Shown: one piece after another, positions 38,806 through 47,766 of the stretch | Layout: each line of letters begins with the position of its first letter | Position numbering within the stretch: position 1 is the stretch's first letter | Notes under the pieces: model-generated | What the model saw: only the letters and a program-made list of their open reading frames with translations | Database searches by the model: none | What the model was told of the DNA's origin: nothing | DNA from: an uncultured Arachnia sp. | GTDB taxonomy: Bacteria; Actinomycetota; Actinomycetes; Propionibacteriales; Propionibacteriaceae | Length of the DNA stretch: 64,000 nucleotides | NCBI GenBank assembly: GCA_947493995.1 | Contig: CANLTJ010000005.1 | Location: 1 to 64,000 of the forward strand | Reading direction: 5' to 3' | Program-made: the position numbers and the translations under genes

Positions 38806-39086
38806 GTCAGACTCCTTCGTCCTCAGGCGACAACGGCGTGCATGCTCACGACCACAGCGCTGATGGGAAGTGTAAACCCTCAACCGCGCAATTGGACTGC
38901 TCGAATACAGAAATCACCCATGCCCACAGGCGCCCCGACGGAACCATCAACGCTGCCGACGCGGCTCACACCCAACCCTTCGCCTCACGGCGCTCGTTCC
39001 TCGCGGTCGCTACTCAAGCAGCGTTGTGGCTGGCCACGCTTCTGGTCAAGTACTCTCGAGGGAGAGAACGCGAGGGACAGCGTTGA

Positions 39087-40807
39087 TCAGAACAACTGCC
39101 GCCAGTTCGTGCGGGCGAGGTCGAGCAGCTCATCCCCGCGACCGGAAAGCACCGTGCGGATCGTGTACAGCGCAAATCCCTTCGCCTGCTCGAACGCCAC
39201 CGCGGGCGGGATCGTCAGCTCCTGCGGGTTGCACACCACGTCGACGAGCGCCGGGCCGTCATGGGCAAAGGCTTCGGTGAGCGCAGCGTCCACCCCGGCG
39301 GAGTCCTCCACCCGAATGCCCTTGATTCCCATCGCCTCCGCCACCGCCGCGAAGCTCGGATTCTCCAGATCGGTCGCGAAGGGTACGAATCCCCCGGCCT
39401 TCATCTCCAGGTCGACGAAGTTCAATGAGGAGTTGTTGAACACCACGATCTTTGCCGGCAGCTGGTTCTGGGTGAGCGTGAGCAGATCACCCAACAGCAT
39501 GGTGAGGCCACCGTCGCCCGAGAGTGTGACGGTCTGTCGCGTGCGATCCTGGCCGAGCACTCCGATCGCCTGGGGCACGGCGTTCGCCATCGACCCGTGA
39601 CTGAACGAGCCGAGGAGGCGCCGCCGGCCGTTCATCTTCACGTACCGGGACGCATAGACCACGGGTGATCCGACGTCCGGGATGAAGACTGCGTCGTCGG
39701 CGGCGAGTGCACTGATGCGTCGGGCAAGGTACTGCGGATGCACGGGTCTGCCCTTGGCCGCTGGCTTCGCCAGATCGTTGAGCTGTTCACGGGTCTTCGC
39801 GTAATGCTTCTGCGCGTCCTTGAGATGCCGGTGTGCCTCTGGTCGAGCAGCGGCAGCAAGGCGGCGCAGGTCTCCTTGACGGTCCCCTGAAGCGGCACGT
39901 CGATGGGATGCCGCCGTCCGATCTGCTCGCCACGGATGTCGACCTGCACGTATCGCGCATCTTCCGGATAGAACTGTGGGTACGGGAAGTCTGTGCCGAG
40001 CAGCACGACGACATCGGCATTGCTCATGGCTCGGTATCCGCTCGCGAAGCCCAACAGTCCCGTCATGCCAACGTCGTACGGATTGTTGTGTTCCAGGTGC
40101 TCCTTGCCCCGCATGGCGTGCACGATGGGCGCGCCCAGACGTTCTGCGAGCGCCAGCACTTCTGCGTGGGCGCCTGCGGTGCCGGCGCCGCCCAGAATGG
40201 TGACCTTCTCCGCGCCGTTGATCAGCTCGGCCGCCTCACGCAACTGCTCGTTGATCGGCACGGTGGCCGAACGCGTGCGACGGATGACAGTGTGCCGATT
40301 GTCCTCGATATTCGCCGATGCCACATCTCCCGGGATCACCAGCACGGCGACGCCTCGCTTCTCGATGGCGCTACGCATCGCGATCTCGAGCAGGCGCGGG
40401 AGCTGGCTCGGCGTCGCGACGTACTCGACGTAGACGGAGCACTCGCGGAACAGCTCCTGCGGGTGGGTCTCCTGGAAGTAGTTGGTACCGATTTCTTCGG
40501 TGGGGATGTGGGCTGCGATCGCGAGCATCGGGACGCGGCTGCGGTTGGCGTCGTACAGTCCGTTGATCAGGTGAAGGTTGCCGGGTCCGCAACTGCCCGC
40601 GCACACCGCCAGCTCACCCGTCATCTCGGCTTCGGCGCCCGCGGCGAAGGCCGCCGTCTCCTCATGGCGCACGTGCACCCAGTCCAGACGCTCCTCGACG
40701 CGAATGGCTTCTGTGAACGCATTGAGTGAATCCCCGGGGAGTCCGTAGACGCGCTGTACTCCGTTTGCCACCAAACTCTGCACAATGTTGTCCGCAACTG
40801 TTGCCAT
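39087..40807 (-). pseudogene. Pyruvate oxidase / pyruvate:quinone dehydrogenase, frameshifted
   Basis: A TPP- and FAD-dependent enzyme of the PoxB type, in two frames. The N-terminal part (40807 to about 39840) has VYGLPGDSLNAF, HVRHEETAAFAAGAEAEMTG with the catalytic Glu, GSCGPGNLHLINGLYDANRS and the FAD region. The C-terminal part (about 39835 to 39087) has VSGDGGLTMLLGD..NNSSLNF for TPP/Mg and a membrane-binding-type tail. The frame switches near 39831-39841: after LLPLLDQR the sense continues as HRHLKDAQKHYAKTREQL in the next frame. One missing base (or two extra) explains it. Either a true inactivating mutation or a sequence error. Downstream is a 281-base gap with no gene, holding the amylopullulanase promoter. 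Confidence 0.85.
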
Positions 40808-40817
40808 GGGCTCAACT

Positions 40818-40831
40818 CTGCCACGTGGCAG
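40818..40831. promoter_or_regulatory. 14-bp perfect palindrome upstream of the pyruvate oxidase gene
   Basis: CTGCCACGTGGCAG is its own complement and ends 10 bases before the ATG at 40807, between that gene and the glycosyltransferase. It could be an operator for the oxidase gene or a small RNA hairpin ending the polysaccharide transcript. Confidence 0.4.
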
Positions 40832-40882
40832 CGCTGCATCACCACATGGAGCTGGCAGCGTGAGACGTGCGTGAGGAGATAC

Positions 40883-42373
40883 TCAGGAGTCGGTAGAAGG
40901 TGCGGGCGTGACTTCAAAGGAACCGAAGGGGCCGTCGTCGAGTTCGACGTCGAAATTGGTCAGTCCGCCGAAGGCCTTCAGCAGCATGGGCTCGTTGCTC
41001 TGCCAGGAGAATTTCTGCGCCAGTTCACGCAGATGCGCTTGCGGGACGGGATCGGCGAGCATTGCAGTCATTTTCACCGCCAGATCGATCGGGTCGCCCG
41101 ACCGGAACACGTTGCCCATCCCGTGGCTCGTGACGAATTCGGCCATGGTACGCGCGTCCGAGGACACCATGGGGAGTTCGGCATGCAGGTATTCGAAAAG
41201 CTTGTTCGGCAGCGTCCGGTCATGGTTGGCGGAGCCGCCCGGTAGCGGATGTACGGCGACATCAGCGCCGTGAAGGTAGTAGCTGAGGTGGGACTGGCTG
41301 ACCGGACCGATGAAGTGAATGCGGTCATTCACGCCCAACTCGTCGATGAGCGGCTGCAGCTTGCTCATCATGGGGTGGGGCACCGGCATGGACACGATGG
41401 CCAGGTGAACCTTGTCGTCCATGTGGGACATGGCCTCGATCAACGTCTCGATACCGCGGGCCCAGCTCATGACACCGGCATACACCAGCAGAGGTGTTCC
41501 CTCCGCAACGCCAGCCGCCTCGCGCACCGTCACGTCGCCCTTCATCGGCTGGAACACTGAGAAGTTGACGATGGTGTCCGGTAGGGCGCGAAGCGCGTAG
41601 CGTTCCTTCAGCATCGTGGCGTGTGATGCTGTGACGGTCATGACGTAGTCGGCCTTCGGCATGAACGCACGCTCGGTGCCCAGCAGCGCCTCGTGGGCAG
41701 AACGGGACCCGATCTCCTTGTCCGGCAAACCATGGAAGTCCTCTCGGACGTCGTAGGACAGCTTGACCGTCTTTCCTCTGCCACGGAGTTCGACGGCGGC
41801 CGCCCAGGCAGCGGGCAGCACGAGCGGGTTGTGGGCGTGGAGAACGTCGGGGTCCAGTTCCACCAGCAGGTCCTGCAGCGTGTACACCAGGTTGTGGGCG
41901 ACAGGTAGATTCCGCGGCAGGTCCAGCGCCTCGAACGGATCGTCAGAGCCCCGCAACCGGGCACTGGTTGCCTTTGCCAGCGTTGCGGCCCGGTCCCCCA
42001 GCTGCATCGCGCGAACGACGCCCAGCTTGGCGGTGGTCAACAGCAGACGGATCAGCGCCTTGACCGATGCCACATTGGCGCCCCTGACCCGTTCCCTGTA
42101 TGCCCGACGCTGACGCCGCAACCGACCGGCGCGCTCGTCGTTGCGTGAGGGCAGCGGGACGTCGGCGCTGGTGGGCGCTGCTTGCAGCGGGACTCGGATC
42201 ACCCGGGTGTGACCCCCCAGCACGAACTCGCCCGACTCGCCGTCCTTGGGCTCAACGGAGATCACGATCGGCTCGAAGCCGCCTCGGTGCAGGGTGGTCG
42301 CAATGCGCTTGATGCGCGAATCGAGATCGACGGGGGCGTGGCGGAACAATACGACGCGGGGCTTGGCTCTCAC
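40883..42373 (-). CDS. Glycosyltransferase, GT4 family
   Basis: A 496-aa GT-B glycosyltransferase, cytoplasmic, for the surface polysaccharide. N-terminal Rossmann part starts VVLFRHAPVDLDSRIKRIA, typical of GT4 acceptor domains; the C-terminal nucleotide-sugar domain has LLVYAGVMSWARGIETLIEA and the E-x7-E-like LPNKLFEYLHAELPMVSS. A helical insertion lies at about 95-160. The GTG at 42373 begins four bases after the dehydrogenase stop; the ORF extends to 42448 inside that gene. Last gene of the minus-strand locus. Confidence 0.85.
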   Translation of the reverse strand: MRAKPRVVLFRHAPVDLDSRIKRIATTLHRGGFEPIVISVEPKDGESGEFVLGGHTRVIRVPLQAAPTSADVPLPSRNDERAGRLRRQRRAYRERVRGANVASVKALIRLLLTTAKLGVVRAMQLGDRAATLAKATSARLRGSDDPFEALDLPRNLPVAHNLVYTLQDLLVELDPDVLHAHNPLVLPAAWAAAVELRGRGKTVKLSYDVREDFHGLPDKEIGSRSAHEALLGTERAFMPKADYVMTVTASHATMLKERYALRALPDTIVNFSVFQPMKGDVTVREAAGVAEGTPLLVYAGVMSWARGIETLIEAMSHMDDKVHLAIVSMPVPHPMMSKLQPLIDELGVNDRIHFIGPVSQSHLSYYLHGADVAVHPLPGGSANHDRTLPNKLFEYLHAELPMVSSDARTMAEFVTSHGMGNVFRSGDPIDLAVKMTAMLADPVPQAHLRELAQKFSWQSNEPMLLKAFGGLTNFDVELDDGPFGSFEVTPAPSTDS

Positions 42374-42377
42374 GATC

Positions 42378-43670
42378 TCAGATTCCCTTTCCCAGGGTGA
42401 TGAGGGTTGTCTCACTGAACTTGACAGGGTCCAGCGACCGTCTGCCATCCACGATCACTTCAGCGCCCGGCAGATCTGCCGCCGAGAGCGATCGGTATTC
42501 CGCGTGGTCGGTGTGGACGATGACCAGCTCTGCAGCTTCCCCCATGTGGTGGGCGTCGAAGCCCATACGCGCCAGTTCCTGATCGCTGTACATCGGATCA
42601 TGCACCGCGACGTGGGCGCCGCGTGCCCGCAGCGCCTCGACCACGGGGAAGACGCCCGACTTCGCCGATTCCTTGACGCCACCCCGGTAGGAGGCGCCCA
42701 GCACCACGGCTTTGCGTCCGCTCAGAGAGCCCAGCGCCTTCTCCGCCAGTTCGACGGCGTAGCTGGGCATGCCCTCGTTGGCGAGCCGGGCAGTCTCGAC
42801 GATGGAGGCCTGTGGGTCCGTCCACAGGTAGAGGCGGGGATACACCGGTATGCAGTGGCCACCGACGGCGATGCCGGGGCGATGGATGTGGCTGTAGGGC
42901 TGGGAGTTGGCGGCCTCGATCACTTGGAAGATGTCAATGCCATGATCACCCGCGAAACGTGCGAACTGGTTGGCGAGACCGATGTTGACGTCGCGATACG
43001 TGGTCTCGGCCAGCTTCGCCATCTCGGCGGCCTCGGCCGTGCCGAGATCCCAGACACCGTTGCCGCGCTCCAGGTCGGGGCGATCATCGAACTGCAGGAC
43101 GTCCTCGTAGAACGCTCGGGCACGTTCGGCGCCGCCCGCAGAGATGGCACCGATGAGCTTGGGATATTTGCGCAGGTCAGCGAACACCCGCCCCGTCAGC
43201 ACCCGCTCCGGGGAGAACACCACATGGAAGTCCTCACCCTCGGTGAGGCCGGAACCCTCCTCCAGCATCGGCTTCCAACGGTCGCGTGTCGTGCCCACGG
43301 GGAGCGTGGTCTCATAGGTGACGAGGGTGCCGGGCTTCAGTCCTTCAGCAATGGACGCTGTCGCGGCATCCATCGCCGCGAACTCGGGTGTGCCGTCAGC
43401 CTGCACGAAGAGCGGTACCACGATGACGACGACGTCGGATTCCGCGACGGCGCCGACGGTGTCAGTGGTGGCCCGCAGTTTCCCCGCGGGCACGAGGGCC
43501 GCGAGCTTCTCAGCCAGGTGCGCTTCGCCCGGAAAAGGCTCCTTGGCCGCGTTGACCAACTCCACCAGATCCGCGTTGATGTCGGCGCCAATGACGTCGT
43601 GGCCGGAATCGGCGAACTGTACGGCCAGTGGCAAGCCGATCTTGCCCAGTGCCACAACGGTGATCTTCAC
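42378..43670 (-). CDS. UDP-sugar 6-dehydrogenase (UDP-GlcNAc type suggested)
   Basis: NAD-dependent oxidation of a nucleotide sugar to its uronic acid (430 aa). N-terminal TVVALGKIGLPLAVQFA (Lys where most have Tyr); ETTLPVGTTR; VVFSPERVLTGR; the central MAKLAETTYRDVNIGLANQF; the catalytic Cys in AVGGHCIPVYP; C-terminal SYRGGVKESAKSG. The GTG at 43670 has GGGAG six bases upstream. Its neighbours make UDP-GlcNAc the likely substrate (WbpA/WlbA-pathway first step). An inverted repeat precedes it (43690-43709). Confidence 0.85.
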   Translation of the reverse strand: MKITVVALGKIGLPLAVQFADSGHDVIGADINADLVELVNAAKEPFPGEAHLAEKLAALVPAGKLRATTDTVGAVAESDVVVIVVPLFVQADGTPEFAAMDAATASIAEGLKPGTLVTYETTLPVGTTRDRWKPMLEEGSGLTEGEDFHVVFSPERVLTGRVFADLRKYPKLIGAISAGGAERARAFYEDVLQFDDRPDLERGNGVWDLGTAEAAEMAKLAETTYRDVNIGLANQFARFAGDHGIDIFQVIEAANSQPYSHIHRPGIAVGGHCIPVYPRLYLWTDPQASIVETARLANEGMPSYAVELAEKALGSLSGRKAVVLGASYRGGVKESAKSGVFPVVEALRARGAHVAVHDPMYSDQELARMGFDAHHMGEAAELVIVHTDHAEYRSLSAADLPGAEVIVDGRRSLDPVKFSETTLITLGKGI

Positions 43671-43689
43671 GAACAACTCCCAGCGAATA

Positions 43690-43709
43690 GAGGCCCCGGA
43701 GAGGGGCTC
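43690..43709 (-). terminator. Small GC hairpin between oxidoreductase and dehydrogenase genes
   Basis: GAGGCCCC and GGGGCTC pair around GGAGA with one bulged base. It lies in a 121-base gap, 20 bases before the GTG of the dehydrogenase. It could slow or partly end the upstream transcript. There is no T-run. Confidence 0.25.
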
Positions 43710-43791
43710 GGTGATGCGGCGCTCGAGTGTGCGGCACCCAAGCCGATTGCAGGGGCACCGACGATCACGTCAACGATGCCTGTTCGGCTGA

Positions 43792-44778
43792 CTACAGCTC
43801 AACGGTGGTGCCGGTGTTGGCGGATTCGATGACGGCCTCGGCCACCCGCACCGTGTTCAAACCTTGCTCCAGCGTCACGATGTCCGCGGGCTTGCCGAGC
43901 ACGGCGTCGCGGAAGTTCTCGTGTTCACGCATCAGCGGCTCTGGCTTGGGGAAGGCGTACCGCACAACGTCTCCCTCGCTGACCCCCCGGAAGTGGGCGA
44001 TATCGGACCACGTGCTCTCCACGGTGCCGTTGGCGTAGTAGGTGAGGTCCGCGGTGAGCGTGTCCGCCACGAAGGTGCCGGTCTCGCCGGTGATGATGGT
44101 CACGCGTTCCTTCAGCGGTGACAGCCAGTTGACGAGGTGGCTTGCGACGATGTCTCCCTCCAGTTTCGCGGAGACCGCGATCAGGTCCTCGAACTCTCGT
44201 CCCGAGAGGTTGTTGGAGTTGGCTGCCACATGCTGATAGCGCGCCTGCACCACCCATGCCGTCAGGTCTATGTCGTGGGTGGCCAGATCCTTGACCACGC
44301 CGACATCTGCGATGCGTGCCGGGAACGGGCCCTGGCGGCGGGTGGCCACTTGGATCACCCGTCCGAGCTGCCCGTCGGCGATACGCTTTCTTGCCTGCTG
44401 CAGCGCCGGGTTGTAGCGCTCGATGTGGCCCACGGCTCCGACCAGCGACGCCTTGGCGAACGCGTCGACGATCTTGTGGGAGCTGTCGATATCCGCTGCG
44501 AGGGGCTTCTCAATGATGGCGTGCACGCCTGCGTCGGCGAGCTGTAGGGCAGTCTCCAGATGCAAAGCCGTCGGGGTGGCCACCATGCAGTAATCCAGTT
44601 CCAGCTCCAGCAACTGCTGGACAGTGTTGAAGACGGGGCGGCCACCGGCCACACCCCACTTGTCTCCCCCCGGATCCATGATTCCCACCAGATCGACACC
44701 TTCGAGGGAACCCAGCACGCGGGCGTGGTGACGCCCCATCATGCCGATACCAATCAGACCGGCTTTGAGGTTCGCCAT
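43792..44778 (-). CDS. Gfo/Idh/MocA oxidoreductase (WlbA/WbpB-like)
   Basis: A 328-aa NAD-dependent sugar oxidoreductase. Rossmann start AGLIGIGMMGRHHARVLGSL, the VATPTALH segment and the EKPLA motif with the catalytic-region Lys. In the WlbA/WbpB pathway this enzyme oxidises C3 of UDP-GlcNAc-uronic acid. It starts one base after the aminotransferase stop (TGACATG), so the two steps are tightly coupled. The ATG at 44787 is an alternative. Confidence 0.85.
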   Translation of the reverse strand: MANLKAGLIGIGMMGRHHARVLGSLEGVDLVGIMDPGGDKWGVAGGRPVFNTVQQLLELELDYCMVATPTALHLETALQLADAGVHAIIEKPLAADIDSSHKIVDAFAKASLVGAVGHIERYNPALQQARKRIADGQLGRVIQVATRRQGPFPARIADVGVVKDLATHDIDLTAWVVQARYQHVAANSNNLSGREFEDLIAVSAKLEGDIVASHLVNWLSPLKERVTIITGETGTFVADTLTADLTYYANGTVESTWSDIAHFRGVSEGDVVRYAFPKPEPLMREHENFRDAVLGKPADIVTLEQGLNTVRVAEAVIESANTGTTVEL

Positions 44779-44779
44779 G

Positions 44780-45868
44780 TCACACACCTGCCTTCACCAC
44801 GGAATTGACTGCTTCCACCACACGCTCCAAATGTTCACGTGTCAACGACGGATGAACCGGAAGCGACAGGCATTCCCTGGCGGCCCGCTCGGTTTCGGGA
44901 AGCTCCACCGGGGACTGGAACGGCGTGAGGCGGTGGTTCGGCACCGGGTAGAACATGCCCGAACCCACGCCGTACTCATCCTTCAACGCTGCGGCCACAC
45001 CGTCGCGATCGTCCGCCACCCGCACCGTGTACTGGTGGAACACATGCACCGCACCCGGCAATGTGGGCGGCGTCACGACGCCCTCCAAGTTGGCCGAGAG
45101 GAACGCGGCATTCTCCTGACGCTGCTTCGTCCATGCCCCCACCTTGGTGAGCTGCACCCGCCCGATCGCAGCATGAATATCGGTCATGCGGTTGTTCAGG
45201 CCGACGACCTCGTTGTGGTACTGCTGCAACATCCCCTGGTTGCGATACAGACGCAAGGACCGCTCCACCTCGTCGTTGGCAGCCGAGACCATGCCCCCCT
45301 CACCGGAGGTCATGTTCTTCGTCGGGTACAGAGAGAACATCGCGAACGCGCCGAAGGCACCCACCGGGGTCTCATTCAGTGACGCTCCGTGCGCCTGGGC
45401 GGCATCCTCGAACAGCATCAGCCCATGCCTGTCCGCCACCGCCTGCAGTTCGCGCATCTTCGCAGGATGTCCGTACAGGTGCACCGGCATGATCGCCCTG
45501 GTGCGCTCGGTGATGCTGGCCTCCACCGAGACCGGGTCCAGGCAGAAGTCATCAGCCGAGATGTCAGCGAACACCGGCGTCGCCCCCGTCAGAGCCACCG
45601 AGTTCGCCGTCGCCGCAAACGTGAAGGAGGGAACGATGACCTCATCGCCGGCACCAATGCCGCATGCCAACAAGCCCAGATGCAGGCCCGAGGTGCCCGA
45701 GTTCACGGCCACACAGGCACGCCCCAAATCGAAATGCTGGGAGAACTCCTCCTCGAAAGCCTTCACCTCCGGACCCTGCGCGATCATGCCGGAACGCAAA
45801 ACACGATCAACCGCCTCACGCTCCTCGTCGCCGATGATCGGCTTTGCCGGGGGGATGAATTCAGTCAC
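44780..45868 (-). CDS. DegT/DnrJ/EryC1 aminotransferase (WlbC/WbpE-like)
   Basis: PLP-dependent sugar aminotransferase (362 aa) expected to add an amino group at C3 of the 3-keto uronic acid. Conserved SGTSGLHLGLLA, EVIVPSFTFAATANSV, FEDAAQAHGA and the PLP-binding Lys in FSLYPTKNMTSGEGG; GLNNRMTDIHAAIGRVQL follows. The GTG at 45868 has GGAGG seven bases upstream and overlaps the acetyltransferase stop by four bases. Confidence 0.9.
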   Translation of the reverse strand: MTEFIPPAKPIIGDEEREAVDRVLRSGMIAQGPEVKAFEEEFSQHFDLGRACVAVNSGTSGLHLGLLACGIGAGDEVIVPSFTFAATANSVALTGATPVFADISADDFCLDPVSVEASITERTRAIMPVHLYGHPAKMRELQAVADRHGLMLFEDAAQAHGASLNETPVGAFGAFAMFSLYPTKNMTSGEGGMVSAANDEVERSLRLYRNQGMLQQYHNEVVGLNNRMTDIHAAIGRVQLTKVGAWTKQRQENAAFLSANLEGVVTPPTLPGAVHVFHQYTVRVADDRDGVAAALKDEYGVGSGMFYPVPNHRLTPFQSPVELPETERAARECLSLPVHPSLTREHLERVVEAVNSVVKAGV

Positions 45869-46461
45869 GGGTTGACCTCCACAAGGGTTTCGTTGTCTTC
45901 GGTGTACACGGCTCCGGTCTGTGGGCACACCCACTGGCCGGCTTCATCTCCGGGCTCGAGCGGGACGCCAGCGCGCCCCACCCACCGGATGCGCCTCGCC
46001 GGGACACCGGCGACGAGAGCAAAGTCGGGAACGTCCTTGGTGACGACGGCGCCGGCGGCCACCATCGCCCAGGCTCCGATCGTGACCGGCGCGATGCAGA
46101 CGGCGCGGGCGCCGACGGAGGAGCCGGTGCGGCACGTGACGCCGATGGCTTCCCAGTCATCCCCGCGCTTCAGGGAACCGTCCGGCGCCACCGCCCGGGG
46201 AAAGTAGTCGTTGGTGAACACGGCCGCAGGGCCGACGAAGACGCCGTCCTCGAGGATGGCCGGTTCGTACACCAGGGCATAGTTCTGGAGCTTGCAGTTG
46301 TTGCCCATCTTCACGCCGGTTCCCACGTAGGCGCCTCGGCCGACGATGCAGTTCTCGCCGAGTACCGCCTGCTCGCGCACCTGCGCGAGGTGCCACACTG
46401 AGCTGCCTTCGCCGATGGTCGCGTCCGGCGACACGTCAGCTGATTCCTGGATGCGAACCAT
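45865..46461 (-). CDS. Sugar N-acetyltransferase with left-handed beta-helix (WlbB/WbpD-like)
   Basis: A 198-aa hexapeptide-repeat acetyltransferase. Repeats run from VSPDATIGEGSSVWHLAQV through CIVGRGAYVGTGVKMGNNC; the signature NYALVYEPAILEDGVFVGPA and TNDYFPRA matches WbpD/WlbB, which N-acetylate UDP-3-amino-GlcNAc-uronic acid. A short C-terminal tail with WVCPQTGAVY is usual. The ATG at 46461 has AGGGA upstream; the frame is open to 46548. It heads the four-gene sugar cassette, with a 201-base gap on its upstream side that may hold a promoter. Confidence 0.88.
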   Translation of the reverse strand: MVRIQESADVSPDATIGEGSSVWHLAQVREQAVLGENCIVGRGAYVGTGVKMGNNCKLQNYALVYEPAILEDGVFVGPAAVFTNDYFPRAVAPDGSLKRGDDWEAIGVTCRTGSSVGARAVCIAPVTIGAWAMVAAGAVVTKDVPDFALVAGVPARRIRWVGRAGVPLEPGDEAGQWVCPQTGAVYTEDNETLVEVNP

Positions 46462-46662
46462 GAAGCTTGGGTCCCTTCGAGTAGGCAACTCGACGAGCAT
46501 ACCGTCGAACCGATGACAGGCGCCGAGCACCCTCCGCGAACCATCCATGATTTGATGCCCATCGTCTCCGGCACTCGGGGGCCGCGGTCGCTTGCATACA
46601 CCGCCTGGTGCAACCAGAAGTCAGTGAGACCGTGTTTGCCGGTCAGAGACCCGCTGGGTCAG

Positions 46663-47766
46663 TCATCGAGGAGCCGAGGATGCGAGGCTGATGATCCTGC
46701 GGGCGGCCTCGTCGTAGGTGTTGTGCCGGGTGCGCGCCAGCTCTCCGGCCTCACGGACTGCAGCGGTCAGTTCCGCACGCCACAGCGGATCCGTGGCGTA
46801 GCGTCGTAGGACTCGTGCCGTTTCGTCCACGGAGTCCACGATGGCTCCGGCGCCGGTTCGACGCACGAGCTCCACCACCCGCGGCAGAGGAGTTGCGATG
46901 GTGGGGAGACCGCAGGCGAGGTACTCATAGATCTTGGAGGGCATGGCGTCCGCGAACGCGGGGGTGTTGGCCAGCAGACAGAACCCCACGTCCGCGCCCT
47001 TGGCAATCTCCCACGAACGTCTGGGTTCCTGTCGATCATGGAAACGGATGCGGCGGCAGTCGTCGTCCCTGAGCCTATTGAGCAGCCACCCACGGTCCGC
47101 ACCGCGCACGGGGCCCACGATGTCGAGCTGCCACGGATCGTCGTCGTCAGCCGTCATGGCGACGGCCTCCACCATCGTCTGCAGTCCGCGGGAGCGACGG
47201 TTGTCACCGATGTAGACGGCTCGCCACTGGCCGTCGTCCACTGGACTCATCATCTCCGGCAACAGAGTGAAGTCGGGCTCGTTGCGCATCACGTACCGGT
47301 TGCCTGCCTTGCGAGGAGGGACGTGCTCGTCGGCCACCAGCACGAGATCGGCATGACGAGTGGTCCAGGTCAGCGCGCTCACGGCGACCTGCAGGAGCTT
47401 GAGCAGTGGCTTGGGGACCCACGAGCGGTCCTTGAGAAGCGCCCTGTAGTCCTCGTGGACATCGGCCACCCACGGCCGTCGCCGCACCCGGCTGGAGAAC
47501 CAGGCGCTGGGTGTGGGGTCCGGGTCGATGGTGAGCAGGATGTCGCCCCGGGCTCGCCACGGCCATGCGAGGGCACGGACGAGACGTCGCATCTTGCCGA
47601 CGGGAGCCGCGGTCACCACATCACAGCCAGCCGGTCCGAGGGCCGCGTCACCCAGGCCGAGAACAGCGACGTCACACCCGGCCCGACGCAGGGCAGAGGC
47701 GGTTCGGTGGAGTCGCGCATCAGCCACGTCGTGACCAGTGGTGACGATGGCGACCCGGGGGCTCAG
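46663..47766 (-). CDS. Glycosyltransferase, GT4-like, probable CTG start
   Basis: A GT-B glycosyltransferase of about 367 aa. The first ATG/GTG in frame is GTG at 47727, but that would remove the first beta strand. The codons before it read PRVAIVTTGHDVADARLHR, the usual GT4 start. The only start-like codon before the upstream in-frame stop is CTG at 47766, preceded by GGAGG and overlapping the Wzt stop as CTGA. The C-terminal domain has VYIGDNRRSRGLQTMVEA and MPSKIYEYLACGLPTIAT. No other odd features. Confidence 0.75.
   Translation of the reverse strand: MSPRVAIVTTGHDVADARLHRTASALRRAGCDVAVLGLGDAALGPAGCDVVTAAPVGKMRRLVRALAWPWRARGDILLTIDPDPTPSAWFSSRVRRRPWVADVHEDYRALLKDRSWVPKPLLKLLQVAVSALTWTTRHADLVLVADEHVPPRKAGNRYVMRNEPDFTLLPEMMSPVDDGQWRAVYIGDNRRSRGLQTMVEAVAMTADDDDPWQLDIVGPVRGADRGWLLNRLRDDDCRRIRFHDRQEPRRSWEIAKGADVGFCLLANTPAFADAMPSKIYEYLACGLPTIATPLPRVVELVRRTGAGAIVDSVDETARVLRRYATDPLWRAELTAAVREAGELARTRHNTYDEAARRIISLASSAPR

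Noticed and set aside
39087..39743. Separate small TPP-binding protein gene
   Set aside because: It is the continuation of the pyruvate oxidase reading frame after a frameshift; homologous sense continues upstream of its first start codon.
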